A stretch of DNA of 64,000 nucleotides. Source: Myxocyprinus asiaticus. Lineage: Eukaryota > Chordata > Actinopteri > Cypriniformes > Catostomidae. Both the position numbers and the translations under genes were made by a program. The DNA lies in the NCBI RefSeq assembly GCF_019703515.2, contig NC_059374.1, forward strand, positions 12,119,745 through 12,183,744, written 5' to 3'. This document shows, piece after piece, positions 31,071 to 42,429 of this stretch; the first letter of the stretch is position 1, and each line of letters begins with the position of its first letter. The notes beneath the pieces were generated by a model that ran no database searches, was not told where the DNA came from, and was given only the letters and a program-made list of their open reading frames with translations.

Positions 31071-31668
31071 TATATTAGTTATAAGATGACAGGACTACAA
31101 GATAGGTGTTGTATAATTATCACTATTTTCACTGTTGAAGAGTAATTTAAATTATAATGAGATTCTAAAATGAAAAAGAAGGAATAGCTGTAATGAGAAT
31201 AGAAACAGTGTGAAGGAGTGGAATGTCCCCCTCTGAATTCCTACCCTCTCTCTCACTCTCAGTTTAAGATTTTTTTTAAGTATGCTAAAGGCACATCTCT
31301 GAATTGTTTTATTTTCTTTTTATTTTATTTTATTGTATATGAAAAATGATGTGATTTGACAATAATTTCAGATACAGTGATATGAAGGAGAGGTTCAAAC
31401 AGCTTTCCTCATCATGATTAATGATTATATATATTCAGAGGGCAATTTGAAGTTCTTAAAATAAACAGATTGGAGTCAAAGAATAGGAATGGTAACATGT
31501 ATGGAATGTATTGGCCACTCCTTGGTAGATGATATGTATTTAAGCGGGTGCAAACCATTTTGCTGGAGTTGTTGTAGTTGTTGTGAAAAAACTCGGCTTT
31601 TTTATCTCTGATAATAAAGTCTATCTTCTGACATCAAAACCCCAAGACTTCAAGAGTGATGTTTCACA
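31071..31668 (+). repeat. Retroviral 3' LTR
   Basis: About 600 bases from TATATTAGTT (probably a decayed TGTATTAG start) to GATGTTTCACA, ending in CA. It has a TATA-like TATTTAAG at 31537-31544 and an AATAAA signal at 31613-31618, in the order expected for U3-R-U5. DIRS gag sequence resumes directly after it. No second copy is present for comparison, so limits are inferred. Confidence 0.55.
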
Positions 31669-32985
31669 GAGGTGGCAGAAGCCACAACACCTCTTGGACA
31701 TGCGGCGAAATTAAATGAAAATGAAACAAAAGATTCTCCTCCCGGCCCTCCACCGGGGAATGGAGTGGTCTGCTCACCAGCTCCAGAGAAGCCTTCCTCG
31801 GGTTCTTAGCGGCCAGCCGTGAGACGGGTGGCGTCTGATTCCTGTGTTGGGCTCCACGCCGGGGCCGGGCCACAGGGGCGGGCTGCGGTGGAGTCGGTGT
31901 TGTTGTTGCAGGAGGACGCCCTTGGTGACGAGCAGACAGGGTGCGGGGTCTTGAGCCATGCCGGGGCAGGATGTGTTGTATGGCCTCCGTCTGCTGCTTT
32001 ACCGCCGAGAACTGCTGGGTAAACGGTGTCGCCAAATAGGCCGACCTGGGAGATGGGGGCGTCAAGGAACCGTGCCTTGTCAGCCTCTCGCATCTTAATG
32101 AAGTTGAGCCAAAGGTGGCGCTCCTGGACCACCAGGGTGGACATCGCCTGCCCGAGAGACCGCGCCGTGACCTTCATTGCCGAGCGCAGTTCCTGCATCA
32201 ATCCCGGGTCAGAACTACCCTCGTACAGTTCTTTTAGCGCCTTGGCTTGGTGTACTTGCAGGAGAGCCATGGTGTGCAGGGCGGAGGTGGCTTGTCCAGC
32301 GGCACCCTTAGCCGTCAGGGACAACATAAACCTACAGGCCCTGGACGGGAGCTTCGGGCGCCCGCACAAGGTGGCGGCGCTCTGCAGACACAAGTGCACC
32401 GCAAGCGCCTTATCCACCTGGGGGATCACCATATACCCCCTGGCCGCTCCACCATCGAGGGTAGAGAGAGTGGGGGAGCTGAAAGACCGGGACCGGGCTG
32501 TAAAATGTGCTTCCCACGATATTGTCAGCTCCTCATGCACTTCCGGGAAGAAAGGAATGGGGGTGGGGCTTGGCCGTGGGCGGTGCCCCGAGCCCAGGAA
32601 CCAAACGTCGAGCCACGAGGGTTCAGGGGAGAGTGGAGGGTTCCACTCTAGCCCGATGCCCGCAGCCGCCTGGGAAAACACATCCGTCATTTCCACGTCA
32701 GACTGGGACTGGGCGACCATTCCCGAAGGAGGTTGCCCAGTCGAAGCCTCTGCGTCTGACTGGATGAGCCCACTCTCCAATGCTGCGCTCGATAACTCGT
32801 CTTCTTCCTGGGCTCCGAACAAGAGGTCGAACTTGCCCTGAGATGAGCTGGCGATCTCATCCAGGCGCCCGACCAGGGCAAGCGAGCATGCTGGGGAATG
32901 AGAGGTCCATGGGGGGATACCCAGCAGAGGTGGTCCCATTGAGGTCCCCAAATCGCCCCCAGTGCTTCGGTGCTTGGCCATCTAA
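31669..32985 (-). mobile_element. DIRS-type element, copy D, gag part in reverse orientation
   Basis: The sequence from 32960 to 31690 follows the gag region of copies A and B in reverse, including GCACTGGGGGCGATTTGGGG near the start and AAGTGGCTGCAGTACTC-related sequence near its end. It is diverged from A and B and closer to none of them. The left terminus is missing; a CT microsatellite follows at 32993. Confidence 0.85.
31806..32981 (-). pseudogene. DIRS gag-like protein, nearly complete but frameshifted near its end
   Basis: A single frame of 391 codons starts MAKHRSTGGDLGTSMG. Segments in order: acidic serine-rich part FDLLFGAQEEDELSSAALES (about 50-70); EPSWLDVWFLGSG (about 120); PFFPEVHEELTISWEAHF (about 145); core VDKALAVHLCLQSAATLCGR and ATSALHTMALLQVHQAKALK (about 190-245); SSDPGLMQELRSAMKVTARS; and ERHLWLNFIKMREADKARFL to QVGLFGDTV (about 320). 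After GDTV the frame changes because about ten bases (codons for the EDFA region) are altered or lost; the normal continuation, TQQFSAVKQQTEAIQHILPR, sits in another frame (down to 31664). The first four residues differ from copies A and B, so the true start may lie upstream. Confidence 0.85.
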
Positions 32986-32992
32986 TAATTCT

Positions 32993-33025
32993 CTCTCCCT
33001 TCTCTCTCTCTCTCTCTCTCTCTCT
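32993..33025. repeat. (CT)n microsatellite
   Basis: CTCTCTCT run directly beyond the 5' side of the DIRS gag piece. Confidence 0.95.
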
Positions 33026-33446
33026 ACCACTTCAAGTGTGCAAGTGTTTCTTTTAGGTCCGCCTTTGCGCACCTGCAACTCGTCTGTTCACCAGACCTCA
33101 ACTGATTGAATCGAGTATAAAAAGACAATGAAGCAGAGCATGGGAGAGAGGAGAGCAAACATTCACCAGTCCAGCAAACAAAGCCTGATTATTTTCTTTT
33201 GTTTTTCCTACATTGTAACTTGTTCAGTTGTTTTTTTTTTTTTTTTCCTATTTGCCTGCTACCAACTTATGTTTGGGAGTTTCAGGTATTTCAGTTGTTT
33301 GTTCTGTTTTATGGTTGTGTTGGTATAAATGTTTAGTGTTAGGTTCATTTTTGCCCTTCTTTTGTTATGATATTAGTTTTTTCCTTTGTGTAACTTATTT
33401 GTCATGGGATATTAATAAACATTAATGTGACATTGCATCAAAGTTA
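33026..33446. other. LTR-like or promoter-like spacer
   Basis: Contains TATAAAAAG near 33116 and AATAAAC near 33413, with T-rich sequence between, which together resemble an LTR. However, no boundary repeats, primer site or coding partner is visible, so I leave it unassigned. Confidence 0.25.
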
Positions 33447-33580
33447 GGGTGACCATATTCTGGTTTTCCAAAAAGAGGACACCTTTTTTTTTCCACCGGG
33501 GGTGGAATAATAGGGTTCAAAACAGTGTTACTATGAATAAAAACTTTAATACAGTGAAAAAGACACTCTATTAGCATAAC

Positions 33581-33582
<2 letters not shown>

Positions 33583-33646
<64 letters not shown>
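33583..33646. repeat. (TA)n microsatellite
   Basis: About 60 bases of TA inside the hAT remnant. Confidence 0.95.
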
Positions 33647-33650
<4 letters not shown>

Positions 33651-33781
33651 CAAATTTCCAACATTCTTTTGAATGTCCATGTACTAAAATAAATTATTTG
33701 ATGCCATGAGTGTACCTTAATTTACTCTTACTATTATTTTGAATGGCCATGGAAAACAAAGCAATGTGATAACAATTTTAC

Positions 33782-34004
33782 CTGGTCGCAAAAAGTAGTC
33801 CGTTAATTTATCTGATGAACTTTCACCTTTTGCTGACCCTTTATGCTTCGCAGAGCTAATGTGTGCTTCTAAATCGCTTGCACCTTTATTAGCAACTGAC
33901 ACATAAGTGACAGCTTTACATGTCATACATTCTACTTCCCACGGATCTCGACCTGGACGAAAGCATGGGAATTTTTTGTGCAAATCTTCTGTAAATTTGC
34001 GCAT
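33782..34004 (-). pseudogene. First exon of a hAT-like transposase with BED-type zinc finger
   Basis: From Met at 34004: MRKFTEDLHKKFPCF, then RDPWEVECMTCKAVTYVSVA, then DLEAHISSAKHKGSA and SSSDKLTDYFLRPG. Cys-x2-Cys (ECMTC) and His-x5-His (AHISSAKH) form a zinc-binding set of the kind found at the N-terminus of hAT transposases and their domesticated relatives. The coding sequence then meets a 5' splice site (CAG|GTAAAA, GT at 33780-33781), so this looks like exon 1 of a spliced gene. Later exons with the catalytic domain are not present in the window. Confidence 0.55.
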
Positions 34005-34330
34005 TCATTTGGGCACTGTTTCCACTCAGTTGTCATTTGCTGCTACTGTCAAGCAACTGTTTGATGCCGAACACAACAGCGCTTCGCGTGTTCGCGGAGA
34101 GATTGACAGGCAGGAATTTGGCCAATAGTTGCTGCAAGCCTCTTATAATCTACCAATTGGTGTGCAAGAAGGCGGGACTTACAAAGAGGGGGTTAAAGCA
34201 ATGCAAATATGCATGCACACACAATGAAGTATTAGACCAGATGCACATCATAATGCAATTAAATCCCGGTCATTTCGCATATTTAGAGATCCCGGCCGGA
34301 TGCTTTTTAAGGTCCAAAAAAGAGGACGTC

Positions 34331-35539
34331 TCTCATACGTTGCACGTATACTTTTTATGTTGCCTTCCCCTTTTTCATATACCATTTGAGTTTAAGAGTG
34401 TTCATAACACCAACCCTGCCAGCGACAAGGTTTAGCTCTGGCGAGCAAACCTCTTCAAGTTTCGTGCATCTGTGTGTTCCAGATAAGGAACCATAAAGGC
34501 TGTACATCTGGATGTTCCAGGCTGCAAGAACCCTCTCTGTGCTTCCAAGAGATCAGCATTCCTCAGCTCCTTTGTGTCCAAGGCTGTTGAAACTGAATCC
34601 ACCTTCCCCACTGTAACATGGCCCCCGAACCGAAAGTGGAAGACATCGCTGTCACTGAACTCATTGCTTGATCAAGCTGAATGTAAATATCACTTCCAAA
34701 CCAATTTCCAGAGACATTTCTTGGCATTAGTGTATACTGTCAGTTTATTTTCTAATGTTCTTTAGATTGCATAACCTGTGTATCAAATGTCTAGCAAATA
34801 ATCTTTGATTTATTTGATTAATTAGTAATAAGGTTTTCACCTTATTAATTAACATAGAAACAGCAATGTATCTTTCATAAGATAATAATAGTTATACTTT
34901 GCCATTGCTACATCCAATTCAACCACTTATATCTTTCCATCTTATGCATTTTATTTACCTATTCATTTACATTATCCTTTAGCATATTAGTACCATTTAG
35001 TAGTTGTTAGTTTTTCTTGTGTACCTTTTTGTAAATAAAATTCATTTCATTACAACTGTGTTCTTTGTGTTGAAAATACAGTAAGAGCTCTAAAGGTTAA
35101 GTCCAATCTCACAAATCCTGCAGATTAATCAGATGACAAACTCCCTACAATTTACATATTTCTAATTTATTAAAGGGTCCATTTGGATCATTCTTATACT
35201 GTTAAAGTAAAATTATTTAGCTGGTGCCCCAATGATGGAGGGAGGGGCCATCTGATATTCATACTCGCACACATACACCACATACTTTGGTGTCTTGTGT
35301 GAGGCCCAGTTCATTTCAATTGGTGCCCAGTGCGATTATCACTACAATATAGATGGAAATAGTTGTTACCACTTAACCAAAACCCTTGTTTGGAAAAAAT
35401 ATCCAGATTTTGAAATTAATTACATCATGCATCCTACTTGCTAAAGTTCTATAAAGAGAGGCATGTTATAAGTTTTCTTTCCTTTCTAAATTATCAGAAA
35501 TGTCCTCATTTGTTCCATAATTTAATTTGAGGCTGAACA
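34331..35539. other. No gene seen
   Basis: AT-rich spacer without supported frames. An AATAAAATTC motif lies near 35034. No known repeat recognised. Confidence 0.35.
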
Positions 35540-36346
35540 CTAACGCCAACCAGGACCGCCTGGAACCTGGGAGTGGTGGTAGATGACCAGCTTAACTTCA
35601 CTGCCGACATCTCATCAACCACCCGGTCTTGCAGATTTGCACTTTACAACATCAGGAAAATCAGACCTTTCCTGTCTGAATATGCTGCACAGCTCCTGGT
35701 ACAAGCTCTGGTCATTTCAAGACTGGACTAATGTAATGCTCTGTTGGCCAGCCTACCAGCTAGCACAATTAAGCAACTGCAGCATGATCCAGAACACAGC
35801 AGCAAGTCTGGTCTTCAATCAGCCATAGAGGGCTCACGTCACCCCTACTCTTGATTTTACTCCACTGGTTACCTGTAGCTGCCCACATCAAATTTAAGGC
35901 TTTGACTCTTGCCTTCAGGATAGCCTGTGAAACAGCACCCTCTTCAATTTACTCCTCCAGCTCTATATCCTAACTCGTTCTCTGCAGTCAATGAACGAGC
36001 CTGGTGGTCCTGTCGCATAGAGGCACAAAGTCTATTTCACGATCATTCACTTTCTCTGATCCTCTGTGGTGGAAAGAGCTACCAACCTCCACACGATCTG
36101 CTGAAACCTTCACAACATTCAACAACCAGATGAAAACACATCTGTTAAGAGAGCACTTAACCAATCCACACTAAATGCACTTAATATTTAACAATATTTA
36201 AAAAATAAAGAAAAAAAATCTTGTCTTTCTTCTATGCTAGCTTCTACTCCAGCCACATTGAGAACTTTGCAGTACTATCAACACTCCTCATTTGTAAGTT
36301 GCTTTGGATAAAAGTGTCTGGTAAAAGACTAAATGTAAATGTAAAC
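35540..36346 (+). mobile_element. L2/CR1-type LINE, 3' fragment
   Basis: Pieces of the C-terminal part of a LINE polymerase are readable with breaks: TTRSCRFALYNIRKIRPFLS-like sequence near 35620; an ALVISRLD-like segment near 35700; LLASLPAS and LSNCSMIQNTAASLVFNQP near 35780; and HWLPVAAHIKFKAL near 35865. They are followed by a non-coding tail ending GCTTTGGATAAAAGTGTCTG, then TAAATGTAAATGTAAA. That tail closes many fish L2-like LINEs. It is 5' truncated and frameshifted; only about the last 800 bases are present. Confidence 0.75.
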
Positions 36347-38519
36347 ACCAGTGACAAAAAGATGGCACAAGCTTTCTTTTAAATCAATATAAAAAAATAA
36401 AACAAAATATGTTAAGCTGATATTTATGTGGATTCATACAGCCAAGGGGCTAATCAAAATTGTAACTTAAGTTTAAATGTTAAAAAATAAAATATATTTT
36501 GACATTTTGCTACGCATCCAGGAGGCCTTTATACTCAAAACAGGAAGACGCAGAATGGGGGTCTCCTTTTAAAAGTTATAACTTGACATTGCGACTTTTA
36601 AAAGTGCTATGAGGTGGATGATAATGTTTGAAGCAGTTTGTCTATTGTCCTGTTTAAGTCCCCTTTGGTGTGCAGGAATTTTAAGCTTGTTCTCTCCTCT
36701 TCACCTTTCTGATTGAGCGACAGTGGGCGGGCCAAGTGTGCAATAATGTAAAAGTAGGCATAGACATCTTGCTGTAGAGGCAGTCATGTGCTGATGTATT
36801 CATCTGTGATGTCACAAAGTAGAGAAAATCCAAACAAGCCATTTTTACAGCCATTTTTATAGGTGTAAATAAATGCACTTTTTGTATTTAGCAGGGAGTT
36901 TTGAGTTCTGAAACTTTCAGTATGTTTTTATAGTACAATGAACTTTTACATGACAAAACATCAAGAAAATGTTAAGCATATTCCCATTTTGAGCTAAGTT
37001 CCTTACAATAATGGACATTTTACAACTCAGTCCGTCAGATATTTGTAGTGCAACCTCTGTATGTGACAGGTAAAGCTGGCACTTGCTTGTCAAATGCAAA
37101 AAAGTCAGAAAATACAATGAACAAGAAAACAGGTCAGGCCATGTAAGGGGAAAAACAAGCCCTGCATCTGTATTCACATACTATACTTACTCAATATTAA
37201 GTGAAAAGCACAAAACATCAGCCAACACAGATTGTAATAGAAATTTGAACTTCAGGGAAGTATACCTGGGCAAAGCAGGAGGACTGAAAAGTGTTAAGTT
37301 TAGTAGTTAAAAAATTATTTTTAACGGCATCTGATCTTTTTTGTTTTTATTGTATGCTGTTGTTTGTTATGGAACATTTGCCAGTATGTATATTCAAAGC
37401 AGTTCTGGAAGCTGGAGATGGCATTCTCTCTCTCTCTATTTTTTTAACCTGCTCTGAAAACCAGGTTATCCTGTTTGAGCGTTTCTCTGTATGCAAGTAA
37501 CAATAGAATGCTAATGTGGTCACCTTTACCGAAGGCAGGGTGGGGGAGGGGTTTGAAACATTCCTTTAGTGTTGAATAACACTTGTCCAAGATCTGATCA
37601 ACTAAAATGGGGAAAGTAATGTGCTGATGATATTTAGGAATTACTTTTCTTTTCTTAGCCATGTTAACCTCTTTACAAGTACAATCAAACTGGTGTGATC
37701 TGCATTTACACTGCTGTTTACCAGGAAAGAACGAGTGAACCAGTTGTCGTAATGACAGCTGCTCGAATAGTATTTTCAACATCACAATATCTTTTTTCTT
37801 ATGTTACAAACGTTCAAATAATCACAAAATAAAAGTTTAAAGCCGCTTATGACTGAGCTGGCTGTTTTGATGCGAGGATTCGGCACTGTTTTCTGATGTA
37901 AAAAAAAAAGAATGTAGAAACTAGTTAGTCCAGTTTAGCCTTCTCCCATTTCTCCCATCACTTATTCTGACCACTTTGGTGCAACAAAGTGAAAGGGCTA
38001 GTTTTTTAGATCTTTGCTGTAACTCAGAATCCTGCAATGTGATGTAAACAACATGGTGGCGCATATACCGGCAATCATGTTAGTAATTACATCTTAGCTA
38101 TCATAATCATTATAAACATCTTAAAATCACATTATATGTTAAATAATACAAAATTCCTTCTTCCAGTATGTCTGCAGTGAAGTGTAAGGCCACATTTTTT
38201 TAATCAGGCTGGGGGTTAGTTAGTACAGTAAGAACTCAAGTGCAAAGAGGTTAAAATCTTCAACAAGAAAAATGCTTATTAACTTTTAAAAAACACTTCC
38301 TGCTACCAGTCGACCCATCATGGAGCTGTCGCATGACGTAATTCACGAGAGAAGTGTGCGCTTTGTATAAAACAGAGGAACGAACATCACTTGAGAGTTA
38401 GGTCATTTCAAACAGAAATAGAGCAGTGGGTGAAAGCAATGATTTAAAGTTAAAAATGTTTTAATTATCAATTTTCTTACACAAACCTATCGATTTGCTT
38501 CAGAAAGACATTCATTGAT
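36347..38519. other. No gene seen, over 2 kb
   Basis: I find no supported coding region. Short reading frames here lack recognisable motifs, start contexts or splice structure. The sequence is AT-rich and may be true host intergenic DNA or decayed repeats. Confidence 0.4.
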
Positions 38520-38730
38520 CGACTGGAGTTGTGTGGATTACTTTTATGCTGCCTTAATATGACTGTTGGACCATCAAACAGCCAGCAGCACCCATTCGCT
38601 TTCATTTTATAGACAAACAGACCTGAAATGAGCTTATAAAAATCTTCACTTCGGTTCTTCACATCTGAGATGGATTTAAGGTGAGTAAACCATAAGAGAA
38701 TTATCATTTTTGGGTGAACTAATCCTTTAT
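38520..38730 (-). mobile_element. MITE fragment, same family as 1658-2199
   Basis: Reverse-strand reading from 38730 gives TAAAGGATTAGTTCACCC, then AAAAATGATAATTCTC, and AGATGTGAAGAACC later; GGATTACTTTTATGCTGCC (38534) matches the family's GGCAGCATAAAAGTAATCC. The other terminus is missing. Confidence 0.7.
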
Positions 38731-40173
38731 ACTCCGGACAGCAGTGCATTGCTAAGACTGTAACATATGTGCCCCAGCGCATATTTATCATAAAGCAAAC
38801 CCGGAACAGAGAACCCTGCTGGCATGATGGCTGCATCAGGCACCATTGTTTGTAATTCCATGTAAAGCTAGTGTGCAGAAGTTCCATATATTCATTTGAT
38901 GAGTAATCTGAGCACTGCATTTGTCAAGTTTGTCACAAAACACAAATGCATTTCACACTGTTCCAAAACAATCAGGCACTGGTGAAACATTTATTATAAT
39001 ATGCAATTCATATTTTGCTTGGAAGTTTTATTTTGTCAGAATAGACTATTATATATATAATACAATTCTTAGAACAGGATTCTTGTCTTCTAAACCTAAA
39101 CTCAAAAAAAAAAAAGAAATTTATGTACATAAAATAACTACACATATTGTCTTATATTTATGTAAATGCACAGTAATGGAAGGGTGGTAGACAAAACATT
39201 TGACAACATTTGTACCTCGTGTAACATTGTGTATGTGACAAATAAAACTTTGACTTTGTAAAAGCTTACAGAGTATATAAAACTAATTTCTTTTTTGATC
39301 ATATGTGAATTATTTTTTATAGAATGAGAATGAAAATATATCATTTGAAGCATGATAGAGTGATCAGTAATACACCTGCTTAGCTTTTCTCATATAACCA
39401 TCCTTTATTCTTGTAAAAAATACCAGAGACCGCATAAAGAAGATAGACAAACCATATATTGTAATCATGTATGTATTGGCTTCATGTTTCATCTTTCAAA
39501 AAAATCTTAAATGTTCTTTGTTCAGCTGTATGAACAGAAACATGTTTATTTAGAAAATGACACAAGAGATGTGACTTGAAGCTCCTCTGTGATATCACAT
39601 CTTCCTTTTTGCTGCTCAACAGTGTAAGAGCAACCTAAGTCTTCTTGTTTGAATGTAGCACACATCATAAGAGGATTACTTAAAATAGAATAATTAAGTG
39701 AAAATGGACATGAATGATAAGTCTACAGTATCTAGAAATATGAAGTAAACATATGAAAATCATTCAATATTTCTTAAAAAGTTCTAATGGATGTTGTTTA
39801 CTGAACACTTGTGATTGAAATAGTACACCAGAGTTTGCATAATTGGATCTGTGCTTTGTAGGTGAGATGTGAGAAGGCCTGTTTTGACATTTGAGAAATG
39901 ACAGTTGCATGGTTGAACCAGTTCACCAAATTGGACTGAATCAGTTGGAACAGTTTTTGTCTGAAGTCAACACTGATACTCCTCAAGGTACTCAATAAAC
40001 TGTCTCTCAGACTTGCATGACACTCCTACTCAAAATAAGCCGATAATTGGAAGTAATATAATCCTAGAACTAGTGATGTCTGCTTTTGATAACTCTTCGT
40101 TGCAATAAACCACTCCGACTAAAGTGCTTTTCAAGGCAAGTCAGTCCACTCAGCAGCCATCTGGGGAACACTC
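38731..40173. other. No gene seen
   Basis: No supported gene. GTGTATGTGACAAATAAAAC near 39228 resembles the 3' end of a fish retroposon, but no body precedes it. Confidence 0.35.
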
Positions 40174-40437
40174 CCCTGATAGCACACGTACATCACCCAG
40201 ACATCTGTTTTATATGTGCAATTACATCTGGAAGACGTATTTTTTAGGTTGTTTGCTCATTTCCTCTCAGATGTAAATAAGACATTCAGCAGATGTCTCT
40301 GAGACGTTTATGATTTAGAATGTTTGTTTGTAAATCTGATCTTTTTAAGATGTTTAGCAGAAGTTAATTAGATTGTGATGCTATCCAGATACAAATATCT
40401 AAAACATACATCTCTGGATGAATGTGTGCTATCTGGG
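40174..40437. mobile_element. Short MITE
   Basis: The left end CCTGATAGCACACGTACATC and the inverted right end (reverse strand CCCAGATAGCACACATTCAT) match. The interior holds repeated AGATGT/ACATCT motifs (for example AGCAGATGTCTCTGAGACGT) that could form internal stems. It is non-coding, about 264 bases, and of a repeat type I recognise from cyprinid genomes without a name. Confidence 0.7.
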
Positions 40438-41185
40438 TCCCGGGCAACTATTTTCTATGGATACAAGCGGCATGAAATCTACTTGAATAGGGAAAGACTG
40501 AAATCTCCAAAACAATTAGTCAAGATTACAATTAAATAACAGACCAAATCAGCAGTATAATCTGACAACAATGGTATCATAAATTGTGCTTCTTTACATC
40601 AGACCATGCTAAAAAACACTATTTTCCTGGTTGGTCTAGCTAATGCATATGCACGTGTTCTGGAGTTGATTGACAGGCAATTTCTGTATCTAAAATGTGA
40701 TTGGCTCTTTTACCTGTAAGGCAGGACTTCCGTTTCTACATCCGCAATAATGGGTGTTCCATTTTCTCCCATTCACAAGTGCTCCATCTCAGGCTAAATT
40801 ATCTCTGGGTCTAATTAGATTGCAAATTGGGTAGTAACAGTTCTCGAGTCAACAGTACACTGATCCAGTTGCAACAGTTCTCATGTCAACAGTACACTGA
40901 ACTGAGAACCATCTCTGTTGGACATGTCCAAAATTTAGAGAATCGAGTGAGCTGATGATACTATGAGCATGTGTGTAGGGGTGCACTGATCGATCGGCCA
41001 CTGATCTAAATCGGTCGATCTTCATCTTAAGTCTGTGATCGGTCGATCGTGCCTAGAATCAGGGCTGATCTTTTTTTGCAGCATGCAGGGAATCACACAT
41101 ACACTGCTACTCTAATGAATGAGCGCTTTCTCAGCTCTTGATGCATGACAGTGTGGCCTCTGGAGGGTGAATTGTTGTAAGTATT

Positions 41186-41553
41186 TGTGGCAGCAGGGGC
41201 GTGGTCAAGCGTCCGTCCGGAGAGAGAGAAAGCGGTAAGGGCGCTTGCACCTGAGCTAGATTATGTTTAACTCCTGTTTCTAATTCCAGTAAGCATGGGA
41301 AGAGTGGCATATAAGCAGCCACGCCACCAGCAGAGAGAGAGTCTGGCACAAGGAAGGCCACGGTGCTCCTGAAGCTGCTATGTTTAATCTGTTATGTTTG
41401 TGAAGCTGATGTGTTAAGTTACTATGTGCCTGTGAAGCTGATGGGTTTGTGAAGATGTAAAGCATAGGAGTGGCCAATTAAAAGTTCTACCTGAGCCTGG
41501 AAAAACCTGCTTCCCTGTGTTCTCCTTCCCTTCTGTTTGTGAGCTGTGTTACA
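41186..41553 (+). repeat. Gypsy 5' LTR
   Basis: It begins TGTGGCAGCAGGGGCGTGGT and ends GAGCTGTGTTACA, 368 bases. Differences from the 3' LTR are a 25-base segment near 41345 lacking there and scattered substitutions. Confidence 0.95.
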
Positions 41554-41554
41554 C

Positions 41555-41572
41555 TGGTGCTGAAACCCAGGA
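41555..41572 (+). promoter_or_regulatory. Primer-binding-site-like sequence
   Basis: TGGTGCTGAAACCCAGGA one base after the LTR, as in the leader at 8279. The matching tRNA was not determined. Confidence 0.7.
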
Positions 41573-41579
41573 TCTTGAA

Positions 41580-41826
41580 GTATACCCCATGGAGTCCTCC
41601 CAGTTGGCAGAGATCCTTCTCTCAAGGTCGCCGGTTCTTTGAGATCCTTCGGGCTCAAGCAGAGGACCGGCATGCGATCCAGAGCCTTCTCAGGCAGGAG
41701 AGAACCCCGGCCGCCACCCCGGACAACCACAGCACCATGCCCCCGCCCACAATTCTGGAGATGGGGGCTGAGGACGACCTGGAAGCTCAAGTGGTACTGG
41801 AGCAGCTCGTCCATCAGCTACCATGA
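41580..41826 (+). pseudogene. Gypsy gag, N-terminal remnant
   Basis: The frame carries EILRAQAEDRHAIQSLLRQE and PPPTILEMGAEDDLEAQ, a gag N-terminus of this element type. The likely start is the Met of MESSQLAEILLS near 41589, in a frame that shifts near 41640. The capsid core and any zinc knuckle are missing: the reading passes directly into protease about 50 codons later, so several hundred codons are deleted. Confidence 0.65.
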
Positions 41827-42197
41827 GGAACGGCGGAATGGGTCCAGTACCAGTGCTGGGAACGGTGGTCCGGATCCCCGACACTCCGCAGGCTGCCCCC
41901 GATCGGGCTGGAGTGTACCGGATACTGGTAAGAGTCAAGGGGGTTACTCACCAAGCATTGATGGACATGGGTTGTAATCAAACCACTATCCACCAATGCT
42001 TGGTTCAACACGAGGCTTTGGGCACAGCTAAAACGGTGAGGGTGAAGTGTGTGCATGGGGATATTCACAACTACCCTGTGGTGACCCTTGTGATTAAATC
42101 TCGGGGAACAAAACATAGAGTGGAGGCCGCGGTTAGTTCCCGCCTCACCCATCCGCTGATTTTGGGGACAATTGGCCTGAATTTAGAAATGTATTAA
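41823..42197 (+). pseudogene. Gypsy aspartic protease
   Basis: Retropepsin that would cut the polyprotein. The fold is readable over residues 30-124: VYRILVRVKGVTHQALMDMG, then CNQTTIHQCLVQ, VRVKCVHGDIHNYPVVTLVI and HRVEAAVSSRLTHPLILGT. The active-site triad, normally Asp-Ser/Thr-Gly, reads Asp-Met-Gly (residues 48-50), so the catalytic Asp remains but its partner is replaced. A stop follows soon after LILGTIGLNLEMY. Confidence 0.82.
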
Positions 42198-42429
42198 AGG
42201 GAATATGCGCGGATGGGTCCTGCACTAAAGCAATGAGATGTGAAATGTGCAGGGGAGGCAGAGCCAGGGCCATCTTTGTCTGCTCCACGTCAGGATGACG
42301 TGAGGGGGGGAGAGACTGTAGCTCCTCCCGTCCTCAGGGGATTTCCCTTTTGAGCAGTCGCGAGACGAAACCCTCAAGCATGCCTTTGACCAAGTGAGAG
42401 TGATCGATGGTCAACAACTCCAGCCGGGT

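Larger units (their letters stand above)
33447..34330 (-). mobile_element. hAT-like element remnant
   Basis: The left edge AGGGTGACCATATTCTGG, followed by TTTTCCAAAAAGAGGACAC, and the right-side sequence GGTCCAAAAAAGAGGACGTC (34310-34330) are known to me as terminal sequences of fish hAT-like repeats beginning TAGGGTGACCA. The minus strand carries a BED-type zinc finger exon. A TA microsatellite (33583-33646) interrupts it. No 8-bp duplication was confirmed because the right terminus is eroded. Confidence 0.5.

Noticed and set aside
32026..32841. Plus-strand open frame of 271 codons
   Set aside because: It lies opposite the DIRS gag gene (31806-32981, minus) and exists because GC-rich gag sequence has few stops in antisense; no protein family recognised.
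33026..33446. A second LTR with TATA and AATAAA
   Set aside because: No partner copy, target duplication, primer site or purine tract was seen, so the two motifs alone are insufficient.
36347..38519. Possible host exons in the largest repeat-poor stretch
   Set aside because: Open frames are short (at most about 113 codons), without recognised motifs, and no consistent splice sites link them; a search against transcripts would be needed.
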